NCBI GenBank assembly: GCA_023078555.1
Contig: CM041197.1
Location: 372,001-436,000 of the forward strand
DNA: 64,000 nucleotides
Direction of reading: 5' to 3'
DNA from: Ulva prolifera
Lineage: Eukaryota; Chlorophyta; Ulvophyceae; Ulvales; Ulvaceae
The first letter of the stretch is position 1. Every line of letters starts with the position of its first letter. The notes under the pieces were generated by a model. That model was not told the DNA's origin. It saw only the letters and a list, made by a program, of their open reading frames with translations, and made no database searches. Of this stretch, positions 48,761-60,966 are shown in pieces. Position numbers and translations under genes: made by a program.

Positions 48761-49882
48761 GTGCGCGCTCCGCATGCATGTACTGTGTGAACACACGAGC
48801 CGGCTCCTCTGCAGTCATCAGATCACCAGCGCACTCTCTCGGAAACGGCCTTCGATGCTTGCATCTACGTCTACACAGGTCGTCGCTCATGCGTATGAGC
48901 GCCTCCGTATGAGCGGCAATATGAGCGGTAAGTTCACCATGTTTGGGTCGAAACGCTGACCTGGAGAATGTGACATCATTGGAAGCATACCGAAATTCGG
49001 CTCGTGCGGTTGAATAGCCTTGCAATTTCATGGTCAAGGCCTGTACCTGGCCAGATTGCGTCATTTGATGAAGAGTCCGTTGCCGAAAGCATGCAGGACT
49101 GCTCTGCGCGGGGACGCTCGCGCTGACCGCTGGTAAAGGTGCTGGTGGAAGCTATCACGACGATCCCGAGGTCTGCATTAGCAACTTTGACATACGTGCA
49201 ATCTGCTGATTTTATGCACCACGAGCATCGGTGATGGACCCGGCCGGTTCGCTCTTATTCAGACTGGCTTTCGACTTGAAGACCACCATTCTAGGCACAT
49301 GGATTGATCAATGATGAATGATGATGAAGGCATGATGGCCGAACAGCCTTCAGGTAACCATGGTCGGTTACCGCGGGTCTGAGAGCGGTCTGTTTCGGCT
49401 CTGGCGCTTGAATGTGAGTGTGGCGCAGAGGGTGATCGGCGATGAACCAGGAATGCAGTCTGACGAATATGGAATAATAACAAAAGAGATCACGGGAGAA
49501 GTCAAACACTACACGCCTGTGGCCAGGCACGCGCACAAAGCTGTACGGGTCTGTTTATCATTCGATAATGTCCTCCCATCTGGGCGCGCACAGGTTAAGC
49601 CTGCACAGTCTACCATCTGGTGCATGTTTTGTGACAGCAGTTTGTGGTCGACGCCTCGTCCTCGTGGGCTGCATAGCAAAGACGATCACGTCGTGATCAT
49701 GTGCACCGACAGCGTCGGCGGTCTCACCGCCACCCCGTGAAGCATTACTTCCGATACGATACACAGATACATGGTGTGTTATGCGATACGCGTTGACGAC
49801 TCAGACTGTTGGTCTTGCCTGTCACCAGCGACGTGCCGATTGTGCACGACCAGGTGTAACCGGGTCTCACTTGCGTCAAATA
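48761..49882. other. Intronic or intergenic stretch
   Basis: If locus 5 is one gene, this is the start of its intron 2. No exon of the family is present. A short frame at 49360-49740 has no recognisable domain. Confidence 0.3.
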
Positions 49883-52800
49883 TTACACCTCGTATCCGCG
49901 CGGCTGGGCAGTCAAATCCACCCGAAACTGGTAGTAGCTACTCAGTTTGTATCCCTGCGATCTCTCAAACTCGCGAAACCGCCTCCCTGCGACAGTTTTA
50001 TCGCTCACCGGTCGCCACTGGTCCACTCGCTCTGTCCCAAGCACTGGAAGGACTCTGACTGGTGTGGCAGTCTGACACGGTGCAGCGATCGCGCAAAACG
50101 CAATACCTTTGTATGCATCATCACTTCTTAGTCGATCTTTCCCGAAACCATCAAGTGCGCCTCGACATTTTGTGACTGCAGCCGCTTCTGCGGCGATGTC
50201 TGTATCCTTCCGTTTGCTACCTGGACGTACCGTTTTCCGTAGCTTCGATTCTTGTCCAGCTTCCGCAATTTTCTGATTCAGGTGTCTAATGTCCGCTGGG
50301 TATTCTGCTTCCCCAATCCGCGACCACACCATGCGGTCGCATCCGTAGAATTCGGCATTTGGGTCTGCCCTCTGCAGCAGACTACTTACAGAAGATACAT
50401 TTCGTCGTCTTTGTGGGCGCAGGCGGTGTAACCATCTCAGGAGGTTGACTTGAGCCGTGCGCTCCTTCGGATTCGTGTCCGAGTCTCCCACCCGCAACTC
50501 GGTGAACCCAGACCCTGCTGCGTCCGGTCTGCATACCAGCATCGTAAGTCCTGTACATAATAGAAACACCCATTTAGTGGGTGGAAGGGAAGACTCCCCC
50601 TTTATGACGGCGTTGAATTGTTTGCGATAGTTGATGCTGTTCTGTCTGGCCTCGAGTTCCTTGTCTGTCGTCTCTTGCACTTCGCTGTCCGTCAAGAAAA
50701 AGTTCAAGTGGCTTGGTCTGTTCATGAAAGACACCTGCAAGCTCCGAATCTCCGAGATCCATTTTCGGCCGCCTTTTTGGCCTGTGGCAGTGGCCCCGTC
50801 GCATGTGCTGATGGCTACTGCATATCTCTGCACCCCATGAGGGGCTCCTGGTACCTCTCGGAACGCACCTGCCGTAGGTGGGCACTGCCTGCGTCACCGT
50901 GGTTGTAGTACGTCACATTGATGTTCGGGCTGGTCACCAAACACAGCCTCAGAAGTGTCTGCTTCAAGCCTCCCGTTGTCCGAAGATTCTCTTCGACCTG
51001 CTGCCCCAGATACTTTTCCAAGCAGTACGGCAGTGACAGTAGCTCGGGCAACTCCAGTACCTGTTGTGCCGTATCGACGACAACCCCGTTTGTGATCGCA
51101 GTCTCTAGCCCAGCCCGCACCGGGGCACTCACCTCGCCCTCCTGAAGGCGCCTGATCGCTTCCATCCGAATGCTGTGACACCGCGCTTGTTGCCGTCCAG
51201 CCCCTTCGAGCCCGGCCGCCTCCGTTATAGCGGCGCACGGGCTCCCACGCAATTGTCTTGGTGTCCCTCTCTGTGCCTCTGCCATTGCCAGGAGTACCTG
51301 CATGTGTAAGTGCGCGTCTCACAGTCAACCATCCCTGTGGTCAACGTCTTTCACACAGTCTTGGCTAAAAACCGGCCGGGGTAGGGGAGGCGGGGTGGGG
51401 GGAACTACAAGGTAAAATAATCTGGTACGGAACGTGCTGCCGTTCCCGGTTCGGTGGACCGCTGCGACGTGGTCCAGTTGAATGTGTCGGACTATCGGCG
51501 CCGATTCTCTCTTCTGCATTGACCTTGGGGGATCTTTGTCTATGATCCTTTGCCGTGTTCCCTGTGCCGGGTCCTCTCTGTTGTGCAGCTCGGTCACAAT
51601 GGAGGTGGCTGTGATTCTCCCAAACAATAAAGCACCCAATCCCGGGTTCATGTAGGCCTCGTGTACAAGCGATTGCCATCTACTGGCATGTATGGCATGC
51701 ATTTCGCGCCAGGTTTGCGGTGCCATGTTTGTCATCCTCACTATTTTCTTCTGGTCTTTGTGTACAGTTTCGTATATGTTCGTGTTGTGCTCCTGCACAT
51801 GTGAACTGGTCACGAGCGTCATGAATGTTACCTCCACCATAGCTCATCCCGACTGACGCTGGGGGGTGTTGTGTCTGAAATCCCCTCGGCCTTGCCAGGG
51901 CTGTTGCGGTTCCGCTGCCGCAGTATAGCATGCCAGAGTACTGATCGTTGTGGATTGCAGGGCAGGCACATGATTTTGTGTTCGCACCTGTAATCCGCCA
52001 TGTGTCATCATTTTTTCTGTTGCGTGTGAAACGACCAGATGCGTCTTCAGTACCCTTGCTTGTGTCAACGCTTCACTGCTGTCATGAAGTTGTTCCAAAA
52101 ACTTGCGCATGATAGGGAGGAACACATGTCCGATGTGATCTTGAAGGCCATCTGCTTCCTGTTCAGTCCAGCCCACGTACGAAAGGTTGTCTCTCAAGAG
52201 CAAAGCCCCCAACGCTGTGAGTCTGCATTCTATCCGACCTGAACTTCCTCCATCATGCCCATAAAATATGTAGGGTGGCATTGCAGAGCTCATGGGCCAC
52301 TATGGGGCTGGAGCCGGAGAGTTCTTACCGTGCCAGTGCCAGTGGAGCCGCCGTGTGTGCCGCGCCCGGCAGTCCGTCAACAACGTACGTTAACACAGCC
52401 TGAACACGATTCATTTCGGCACCTTGGAGCTTGCCGCCTCCCACTGTGTCGCTTGGTCCCACTAAGCCCCCCTTGAAGGCCAGGGGAAGGGAAGCAAAGG
52501 GTGGGACCACAAAGACGGCTACTTCGTCAAACAAATAATTAAGGCGATCGGTGAGCTCTGCTTTTGTGATTTTTCTCCCTAACTCCTTTCCAAGCCCGGC
52601 CAGTAGGGATATTATGCTCTGCACTTGTGAGAAATAGTCATTTTACACAAGCTTACGGATTTGACTGAGTGGGACAATTGTAGCGGTGTGGCGCGACCCC
52701 CACCATGCCACCCCCACCATGCCACGGGAGCATGATACAACATAGCATGCAACATACTTTCAGTTGATCCAGCCCGAATCGCTTCATCACGCCTAGTGTC

Positions 52801-55050
52801 CAGTGATGCAGGTGGTCCACCCCCCACAACTCTGGGAGGGCGCCCCACTCAAACTGCGAGTCCCAGAATATGCTCTGTAGTGCTGGGCTAGAGGCTTTTA
52901 TGCCTGCACAACACGAGTGGTCAAGACTCAGACGTGGCACGCTTCATAAGGTCCAGTTTGATCTGTCGCCGTATCCTTCGTTACTCGTTTTGTGGAACCC
53001 TTTGCTATACCACAATTACAGATTTGTAGGCTTCCTGTGCCGGGACTTGCCTTGTCTTTTCATCTCTGCCTTTGACCCTGACTCTCGTATTGCTTCTGCT
53101 TCTCTGGGACTCCGGTGTTTGCGGTCTTCTGGGGAAAGCTCATGTGCTGCGAGGTCAAATTTGCATGTAGAGGTGTGGCATAGCAAACAGGCGGCATCTG
53201 TGCCTCCATTGACGCTGTCAAGCCTAAACGCGAATCGCTGCATCAGCCCCATTGTAGCTGCAGCCTCTACGGTGTCCATAATCAATGTACCCACCATTAC
53301 GTCGCAATGGGCTGTCAGGTAGGGACCTCTTGAATCAAACGCCGGCTCGACACTGCTGTGGCGTAACAATTCTTCTCTATCCTTGTGAAATTTCACCCAT
53401 ACCTGCACCAGATCAGGCACGCATGGTTGTAACATGCTGAGTGCATATGCCGTCCGGATACCATTCCCCTTCTTGGATCTGGACCATTCGTCATCCCGGA
53501 CCAACATTGGCGGGGGTAGCGCACTCCGCATTCTGGCTGCGTAGCCGTCCCTATATCTCTGAGCATCTCCTTCCACATCGCTGCGGTGGTGGCACTTATA
53601 GCGGCGTCGATGTCTGCCACGCGTACATGCTCTTGGCCTTTTGGCCTCTGTGCAAGTACCCATTCCTTCACATTTGGGACCATGCACAGTAGTTGTATCG
53701 CATTCTGACGCAGACTGGCATCTACATTCATCGGTGCCACAAATATAGGGTACAGCTCACTGCAGCAGCACGCATTGGCTTATCTAGATCTGTCTCTATA
53801 TGCTGCAGTCCCAGGCTACTGTTGACTCTGCCGGATAGGGTGTGGTCGATCATGCAGCACAGGCTTGTCAAACCACTGTCCTTTTAAGAGAGGTCACCTT
53901 TTGGCAATTGGGCTGATCAGGGTCTTGTCAAAGAATATTGCCACTGCGAAAATGGGCCTTGTGGACTCTGCTAACCCTAGTCCGCCCTGCATCCGGGCAT
54001 GAATCCGAGCCTGCACGTCGCCCCACCATCAGCTGTTTGTGGTGCATGACTGTAACTCATACAAAGTCGCCCTGCCTTCTACGAGGGGAGCGGAACCTGC
54101 TTCGCTTGGCGTACAGCCGAGCCGTGCATGAAACTCACGACTCTGCCTGCCATGTCAGCGTCGAGGGAGCCCTCAGAGGTACTGACTGGATCCATGCGTA
54201 TGTTGCAGTTCTCGATGACAGGATTCTGAAGCGAGCAGCTCAACACTTCAGCGATTGGCCTGATGAACAATGGGACCGGGGCCAATTGCCTGAGTAATGC
54301 GTGATCTGATACAATAGGTACTTCCCTGGCTGTCATCTTGCATCGGTACTTGTCTGCTTTGTCATCCAGGTATTTATTCAGTGCTTCAACTGTATGGATC
54401 GTGGGCCGTCTCTCGTGCTCAGGTCGGGATGTCTGCCTTCTCAGCACTTCCAGCAGGCGCACCCCCATGAAGTAATTCCTTTGCTGTACTGCTGTAAGGT
54501 CTTTGAGCATCCATGCAATGATATCATTCGCTATCAACATATTCTCGACGTATGCAGGTACAGATGCACCTGATGGTTGCTCTCCATCACTGTCGGGTTC
54601 GGAGTTGTCCTCACTCGTAGCGTCTGGAAGAGTAAAGGTTGGCCAACCTGTGTCTGCTGTCTCCGTATTGCACTCAGGCTTGCACTCCGTTTCACATTCT
54701 GGTTCACCGAGATCCTGTCCGTAGAGACCCTTGTTGGTGCCTGGCTGGGCTGGGGCGAGGTGGGGCTTGGTGGTGTGATTGTATTCTGCTGGATCATGGG
54801 CTGTTTCTGCTTGAGGACCGCTGGGGAGTATCATAGACTCTGCAGATCTGGTAGCCAGTCTGTTGGTAATGCTTGCAGCGGCCTGATTGTTTGTCAATTT
54901 TGTAAGTACCCGTTCATTGTATGACCGGTCTGCTGTGGTCCGCTTCGTGATGAAACCCCTGCAATGCCTTCTGTGTGCTGCTAGCGCGCCTCTACATGGC
55001 GCCCCCACTATAGCCATCCCGCACGTGTCACATACAATAGCTGGCTGCAT
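49883..55050 (-). CDS. Multi-exon DNA transposase-like gene (CACTA/Plavaka-like, tentative)
   Basis: Open segments in order: 54079-55050, 53016-53687, 52653-52940, 52325-52624, 51844-52293, 51325-51840, 50815-51303 and 49883-50833; splice sites were not all resolved. The N-terminus has a C2H2-like finger (CDTCGMAI...HRRHC) and an acidic linker. Later come GVDHLHHWTLGVMKRF (compare the D-x-LH-x-x-x-LG element of Tnp2/Plavaka transposases), then NLSYVGWTEQEADGLQDHI, KTHLVVSHATEKMMTHGG, and EHNTNIYETVHKDQKKIVRM (compare the Glu/His-x-x-x-Lys-x-x-x-Asn block that follows in that family). That order supports a CACTA-like assignment by eye only. Terminal inverted repeats and a 3-bp duplication were not found. 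Stops and frame changes between segments may be introns or decay. It sits in the proposed giant intron of locus 5. Confidence 0.45.
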
Positions 55051-55831
55051 TCATCCAAATTTGAAACAGCAGCGGGGCGGATCGCTAGCGCACGGACTGG
55101 TAGATTACTCGTGCGGCCTTTTCACATCTGCAGTCCGGTCGGTAACTCTTCCAACTGAGTACTCGCCGGAGGGGGTGTCACGAGGCGTCTGTAATCAACG
55201 TCGTGAATATGTACAGATGCTGTGCTTCTTATCGCCCGTCGTAAACCGTCCTGCACGTTGAATCCGACGGGGACGGTTGGTCTCCCCGTTTGATTCGAGC
55301 AGGCGCGTGTTGCGTGGTCGATCGGGCTGACGAGGGGGTGTCGCTGTACACGTAGGATGAGGTCTGACACGGATCTGACATCACCCATAGCACAGGCGGC
55401 AAAAAGTACAAGTGACGTCTGACGGCCTTGTGGTGAACACCGCCCCACAGAAGAAGAAGTAAACGAGCGTGAATTTCCAAAGAAAACTCCAAAACCAACA
55501 TGATATGCCGAGACGGACTTTAGCAGAGATGTGATGGGTACCCAGGAGAACGCACACGCGACACCGGTGGCCATGGCTACACGGGCCGCGAGTGCCCCGT
55601 TGTCACAAAACGAGTCAACGGAAGGCTCCGCCTAACGCAGCCATGACGAAATCAGATCAGTACATGTCAGCTTCCAAACCGCATCCTCATGGACAATCTT
55701 ATTATGCCACTTCGTCGGTTGTGTGCGCTCCGGAAGATAAGAATTGCGCCCTTTTTGATCGTTAACGCTGCTGCACCGCAGTGCAGAGGTACCATCGCTG
55801 CAGAGGACATATGTCTTCACAAGTACGTTTC

Positions 55832-56051
55832 TGTTGAATGCGCAGTGCCCCAAACGCTGCAGCGCCAGCAAGGCCAGACTCTTAGGGCTGCACCTATGCC
55901 ACAGGGGCATGCATGCATAAGTGCGTCACTGCACTCGGTGTCAGACAGCTCAAGTACTATATAATGTATCGTAGAGTACAATGCATGATCCAGTTTAGTT
56001 GTTCGTCACTGACAAGAGTTGTAACCATCACTTGTCATCAGGATCACAACA
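55832..56051 (+). repeat. 5' LTR of copia element
   Basis: 220 bp, beginning TGTTG and ending CAACA, with TG/CA termini. It includes a GCATGCATGCAT run and a TATA-like box at 55958-55964. Identical on reading to 60747-60966. Confidence 0.96.
55958..55964 (+). promoter_or_regulatory. TATA-like box in the 5' LTR
   Basis: TATATAA lies about 90 bases before the LTR end, a suitable place to drive the genomic transcript from within the LTR. The same box recurs in the 3' LTR at 60873-60879. Inferred from sequence only. Confidence 0.5.
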
Positions 56052-56080
56052 GGTTATGGGCCCACCACGTCCCGCTGCGC
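56052..56080 (+). other. Primer-binding site for a half-tRNA initiator-Met primer
   Basis: Directly after the LTR the sequence GGTTATGGGCCCACCACG is complementary to the anticodon stem-loop of eukaryotic initiator tRNA-Met (with its CCCAUAACC loop region). Complementarity continues into the D-arm side (CGCTGCGC) with one indel. Ordinary elements pair with the tRNA 3' end; this site pairs with the anticodon region, as in Drosophila copia, Ty5 and Volvox Osser, which prime from a cleaved tRNA half. Confidence 0.85.
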
Positions 56081-56239
56081 ATCACCGATATCAGAGACAA
56101 GTATCAGACACACGATAAGGTCCATATTGGAAACAGCCTGAGGAGAGACATTAAGTTAAACAAAAGAGTACGTGTGAAGAGCCACGCTCTTTAAAGGGAT
56201 ATAACAACGAAAGTGTCAGGTCAAAATTTGAAATTCGAC

Positions 56240-59200
56240 ATGACAATGGGACTGTCAGACGCAGTCAAAATCACGCAGCTGAAATCTACAAACTATTTTC
56301 GATGGAAAGGAGACGTCAAAGCAACACTGTCGTACCATGGACTCTGGGCGGCAGTTGAGGAAAATGAGGAATTCCAGGCACTGACACCCGGACAACGAGC
56401 AACAATGACCACGAAGGCTCTGGCGGTAATGACGTTGAACATTTCATCTGAACTCAGATCACACATCGACGCCATGCAAACTGCAAAGGAGGCTTGGGAA
56501 TTCTATGCTGCGATGTTCACAGAAGCAACACTTGGAGCAAAACTCAAACTGAAGGATGACCTCAGGGACATCAAAAGACAAAAGGGAGAAGATGCGCTTG
56601 CCTTCGTCGGCAGAGCCACAGAATTGAAACAAAGATTAAAGGAAGGGTGCAACATCACAGTGGATGACGATGAATTCATACATACAATAATGAAAGGTCT
56701 CGGGCCAGCGTACGCGTCATTTGTCAGTCACATGGAATTTGAATTGGCAGACATGAAACTACCGACATTCATGGCAAAGCTGCAAAGCGCCACACCACAG
56801 CTGGATCGAGACGACAGCAGAGCGTTCTTGGCTGAGAACAACAAGGATGAAAAGCCGCCGGGAAAAAGGTTCTCAGGGATATGTTTTAATTGCGGCAGGC
56901 GTGGTCACATAGCTCGATTCTGCAGAGACAAGAAACAAAACCAGAGACCAGATACACCGGAGGACGGACATTGTCACTTAGCATTCACTGCAACGATGGA
57001 GACTGATAACGAAGGCAGATATACCATTGACAACTTCAACACTGACAGAGTGATCGCAAACAGTGCACACATGTTGGCAACCGTACAGAACATTGATCAG
57101 CCAGGACACATGGAAACGCTCAGACAATTGATTGAAATCGCCCAGCGGAATCCAGACATTGATGCGGACGACATGTTATCAATATACCTGTCAACATCCA
57201 GAGCAAATTTGTCAACGGACGTGCGAAACGAGATGATGCAGGAAGGTCTCATGTATCCTGTGACAATTCTTACAGAGAAACCAACAGAACAGCAATACAT
57301 TGTCTATAACTCGTGCTGTGAACAACCTGACATGCTAGACAGAATTCACAATTCAGGATTGAAGACGTTTTTTGACTCAGGATCAGATGTTCACCTCACA
57401 AACGTGAAGAAAGGAGATCATGTAAGATCATACAAGGAATTCAGCAGTGACCACATACCAACATACGTGAGGATGGGGGGGGGTGAGCGTCACAGGGCAG
57501 AGGGATTGGTTACTTTCGTCATCAATTTATCATCTGGTGACACCCTCACCATCAATGACGCATTGTACATACCGACAGCGGTGGCCACATTGATATCAAT
57601 CAGCAAGGCAGCCCAACAGATTTCTGGTCAAATAGCGTTCACAGAATGCACAGTCATTGCTACGCCACATGGAGGTAAGGACAGAAAAATTGGAGTAAGG
57701 CACAAAGGTCTGTATGTGCCAGATGTAAAAGGACTGCATTATTCGCACAAGAAGCAAGTGTCATGGGCAGACCAGCAACCGCAAGCTCTCGTGGCAGTGA
57801 CAGAATTGATACATAAACGTCTAGGTCATCCATCACATCAAGTGCTGCAACACATGCACCAACATGGATGCGTGATGGGCCTTCCAGACAAACTAAGACC
57901 ACCAGACATGACTTGTGAAATATGCATGCGAGCCAAACAGGCAAGACCAAAATTTGGGGACTCTCTGTCAATCACAGAACAGCCTCTGGAATTGGTACAC
58001 GCTGACACAATGGGACCGTTTCCGGTACAGAGTTTTGGTGGTTCCAAATATGTGCTTGTTATGATCGATGATTACTCCAGATTCATGGGAGTATCTTGTG
58101 TGGAAACAAAAGCAGATATACCCCTAGAACTCATGCGCATTCTCAAACAATGGCAGACACAGACTGGATTCAATGTCAAACAAATCAGGACAGACCAAGG
58201 ATCAGAATTTTGCAACAAGAAGGTGCAGCAATTCTGCGAATCACATGGAATACAACACCAACGAAGTGCAGTGTACACCCCGCAACAAAACGGAAAAGTG
58301 GAACGTGGAAACAGATCACTGATGAACATCGCACGTGCATTGCTGATGGAGCTGAATGTACCGGACATCATGTGGGACGAGGGAGTAATGGCAGGCGTGA
58401 GATTGCACAATTGTGTGACGCACATAAAAAGGACGAAGACACCTTTCCAGATGTTCTACAACAAGAAACCGAATCTGTCAACTTTAAGAGTATTTGGATG
58501 CAAAGCATTCGTTCAGGTGCATGCTCACACCCGCAACAAGCTATCGGACCGTTCGATAATTGGGACATTCGTAGGTTACTCATCAAAATCAAAGGCATGG
58601 AGAGTACTAATACGGTCAGATGACAGCCACAAAATCGTTGAATCCCGAGACGTCATGTTTGATGAGACCCAACCCGGACCATTCATCTCCGATACTCAAT
58701 ATCAGGAACCAGCTTATGATCTGTGGAACAATTTGTTGTGGAACACGGGGAGTGATATCGATGTCCAACAACAATTGGAAGGAGAGCAGCAACAAGCAGA
58801 CATGCATATGCCAGCTCATGACGCAGTACCCGCACCAGACGAACTAGATGTACCAGAATTGGCACATGAAGGCCATCAAATGGAACAGCTTCAACATTAT
58901 GAAAATGCAGTACATGAAATGCCAGAAGCAGACGCAGCCCCAATAGCAGCGCCAATAGCAGCCGAGGCTGAACTCCAAAATAATGAGGATGCAGAACACG
59001 ACATGCCAGAGCTAGAAGCAGCGTCCACCGCGTCAGACACCGAAATCCAGGATCCAGATGAAGTAGATATGGAAGCAGGGCAAGGAATTGAAGGTGCTGT
59101 ACACCATCAGAGACCGACCAGAAACAGAGGGCCACCAGCAAGATTTGCAGATTTCAGGGCACATCATGTTCAATTGACTGATACGCCACAGACATTGGCC

Positions 59201-60724
59201 GAAGTCCAAGGTAGGATTGATTTTCCTCAATGGCAAGAAGCAATGAACACAGAGATCGCGTCCCTGAACGCCAACAACACCTACACTGAGGTGGACCTGC
59301 CTCCCAACGTGACACCTATACCCACAAAATGGGTATACAAAATCAAACGAGATGAACAGGGAAGAATCGAAAAATACCGTGCACGGATCGTTGTTAGGGG
59401 ATATATCCAGAAAGCAGGAATCGATTACACAGAAGTTTATGCTCCAGTGGGCAAGTACACCACGGCCAGGTATATGATGTCAGAAGTGGTACAACATGAC
59501 CTGGAACTAATTCAATTAGACGTTGCAGCAGCATATATGCACAGCTCTCTGGAGGAGGATGTATACATCAAATTACCTGGTCAGCTAAGGGATGGAAAAG
59601 CATGCAAATTAAACAAGGCTCTATATGGTCTGAAGCAATCAGGCAGAGCCTGGTTCAAACACCTCAAGAAGATATTGATGGATCTTGGCTTAATAATTAC
59701 CCACGCTGACGAGAGCTTGTATATATTCAAATCTACAGATGCCGGAAATGACACATACATACTTGTATACGTGGATGACCTACTCTTAGCAGGTCACCGT
59801 GACATCATAAACTGGATCACAGCAGAGCTGAAAAGGAAATTGCAAATCGTTGAAAAGGGAGATGCGAAATATTTCCTGGGAATGGAAATAGTCCGAGACA
59901 GACAGGCTGGAACATTATGGATTGGTCAATCGCAAGGCGCAAAGGATCTGCTCGAGAAATTTGGCCTCAAAAACGCAAAAGGCAGAAAGACTCCCATGGA
60001 TTGCAATTTGTCGCTGCAGAAGTACGACGGAACTGCAACGCCTGACAATCTAACGCAATATCAGAGCATGATTGGCAGCCTACTGTATCTAGCAAATTGC
60101 ACCAGACCAGACTTGGCACAACCAGTGGGAATGCTGGCACGATTTATGTCAAACCCATCAGATGATCACATGTCAGCCGCAAAACAGGTCCTGAGGTACC
60201 TAGCAGATACCACCACATTAGGGATAATCTACAAAAAATCGGACCCAGAATCAATTACGGGTTACTGTGATGCTGATTATGCTGGTGACATGGACAAGAG
60301 AAAATCCACGTCTGGTTACGTGTTCGTCAGATCTGGGGGAGCAGTATCGTGGAATTCAAAATTACAACCAACAGTGGCCATGTCAACGTGTGAATCAGAA
60401 TTTATGTCGGCTGCGCATGCAGCAAAGGAGGCGCTTTGGTTGAGAGACCTCAAAGGAGAACTATCCGGCAGAGTTCAACCAGTGACTATCATGGGGGATA
60501 ATCAGGGAGCACTGAAGCTGATTCATCACCCATTTGCACATCAAAGAACCAAGCACATAGATGTTGCGCACAGATTCGTCCAAGATAGGGCAGAACGGGG
60601 GGAGATAATATGCGACTACATATCTACAGACCAAATGGTAGCAGACTGTCTCACTAAGGCTGTCCCACTACAAAAGCTATTGGAAAATAGAAGAGATATG
60701 GGCATGCAATGTCGACCTGTTTGA
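56240..60724 (+). CDS. Copia gag-pol polyprotein, intact
   Basis: A single frame of 1494 residues from the first in-frame ATG (MTMGLSDAVKI). Order: Gag with UBN2-like region (WKGDVKATL, AKEAWEFYAAMF); CCHC knuckle CFNCGRRGHIARFC from residue 215; aspartic protease with FFDSGSD, catalytic Asp 379; integrase zinc site His525/His..., CEIC at 559; integrase D589, D652, E688 (spacing D-x62-D-x35-E); reverse transcriptase with YVDDLLLAG, catalytic Asp pair at 1179-1180; RNase H with CDADYAGD and STCESEF. Gag and Pol are in one frame with no shift, so Pol dosage must be set some other way. All catalytic residues I checked are present, so the element may be autonomous. A short Gln/Ala/Glu-rich acidic linker lies between integrase and reverse transcriptase. 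Confidence 0.97.
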   Translation: MTMGLSDAVKITQLKSTNYFRWKGDVKATLSYHGLWAAVEENEEFQALTPGQRATMTTKALAVMTLNISSELRSHIDAMQTAKEAWEFYAAMFTEATLGAKLKLKDDLRDIKRQKGEDALAFVGRATELKQRLKEGCNITVDDDEFIHTIMKGLGPAYASFVSHMEFELADMKLPTFMAKLQSATPQLDRDDSRAFLAENNKDEKPPGKRFSGICFNCGRRGHIARFCRDKKQNQRPDTPEDGHCHLAFTATMETDNEGRYTIDNFNTDRVIANSAHMLATVQNIDQPGHMETLRQLIEIAQRNPDIDADDMLSIYLSTSRANLSTDVRNEMMQEGLMYPVTILTEKPTEQQYIVYNSCCEQPDMLDRIHNSGLKTFFDSGSDVHLTNVKKGDHVRSYKEFSSDHIPTYVRMGGGERHRAEGLVTFVINLSSGDTLTINDALYIPTAVATLISISKAAQQISGQIAFTECTVIATPHGGKDRKIGVRHKGLYVPDVKGLHYSHKKQVSWADQQPQALVAVTELIHKRLGHPSHQVLQHMHQHGCVMGLPDKLRPPDMTCEICMRAKQARPKFGDSLSITEQPLELVHADTMGPFPVQSFGGSKYVLVMIDDYSRFMGVSCVETKADIPLELMRILKQWQTQTGFNVKQIRTDQGSEFCNKKVQQFCESHGIQHQRSAVYTPQQNGKVERGNRSLMNIARALLMELNVPDIMWDEGVMAGVRLHNCVTHIKRTKTPFQMFYNKKPNLSTLRVFGCKAFVQVHAHTRNKLSDRSIIGTFVGYSSKSKAWRVLIRSDDSHKIVESRDVMFDETQPGPFISDTQYQEPAYDLWNNLLWNTGSDIDVQQQLEGEQQQADMHMPAHDAVPAPDELDVPELAHEGHQMEQLQHYENAVHEMPEADAAPIAAPIAAEAELQNNEDAEHDMPELEAASTASDTEIQDPDEVDMEAGQGIEGAVHHQRPTRNRGPPARFADFRAHHVQLTDTPQTLAEVQGRIDFPQWQEAMNTEIASLNANNTYTEVDLPPNVTPIPTKWVYKIKRDEQGRIEKYRARIVVRGYIQKAGIDYTEVYAPVGKYTTARYMMSEVVQHDLELIQLDVAAAYMHSSLEEDVYIKLPGQLRDGKACKLNKALYGLKQSGRAWFKHLKKILMDLGLIITHADESLYIFKSTDAGNDTYILVYVDDLLLAGHRDIINWITAELKRKLQIVEKGDAKYFLGMEIVRDRQAGTLWIGQSQGAKDLLEKFGLKNAKGRKTPMDCNLSLQKYDGTATPDNLTQYQSMIGSLLYLANCTRPDLAQPVGMLARFMSNPSDDHMSAAKQVLRYLADTTTLGIIYKKSDPESITGYCDADYAGDMDKRKSTSGYVFVRSGGAVSWNSKLQPTVAMSTCESEFMSAAHAAKEALWLRDLKGELSGRVQPVTIMGDNQGALKLIHHPFAHQRTKHIDVAHRFVQDRAERGEIICDYISTDQMVADCLTKAVPLQKLLENRRDMGMQCRPV

Positions 60725-60746
60725 CGGAGCTGTCTTCCAGGGGGAG

Positions 60747-60966
60747 TGTTGAATGCGCAGTGCCCCAAACGCTGCAGCGCCAGCAAGGCCAGACTCTTAG
60801 GGCTGCACCTATGCCACAGGGGCATGCATGCATAAGTGCGTCACTGCACTCGGTGTCAGACAGCTCAAGTACTATATAATGTATCGTAGAGTACAATGCA
60901 TGATCCAGTTTAGTTGTTCGTCACTGACAAGAGTTGTAACCATCACTTGTCATCAGGATCACAACA
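60747..60966 (+). repeat. 3' LTR of copia element
   Basis: 220 bp, matching the 5' LTR base for base as read. It is preceded by a purine tract (60739-60746) used to prime plus-strand synthesis, and followed by the GTTTC target duplication. Confidence 0.96.

Larger units (their letters stand above)
55832..60966 (+). mobile_element. Intact Ty1/copia LTR retrotransposon
   Basis: A 5135-bp element bounded by 220-bp LTRs (TGTTGAATG...ATCACAACA) and a 5-bp target duplication GTTTC (55827-55831 and 60967-60971). It contains a primer-binding site, one long gag-pol frame and a polypurine tract, AGGGGGAG, immediately before the 3' LTR. The two LTRs read the same at every base, so insertion is recent. 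Its coding region is AT-richer than the host exons. Order integrase, reverse transcriptase, RNase H places it in copia (Pseudoviridae-like), not gypsy. It lies in the putative 14-kb intron of beta-helix locus 5. Confidence 0.97.
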
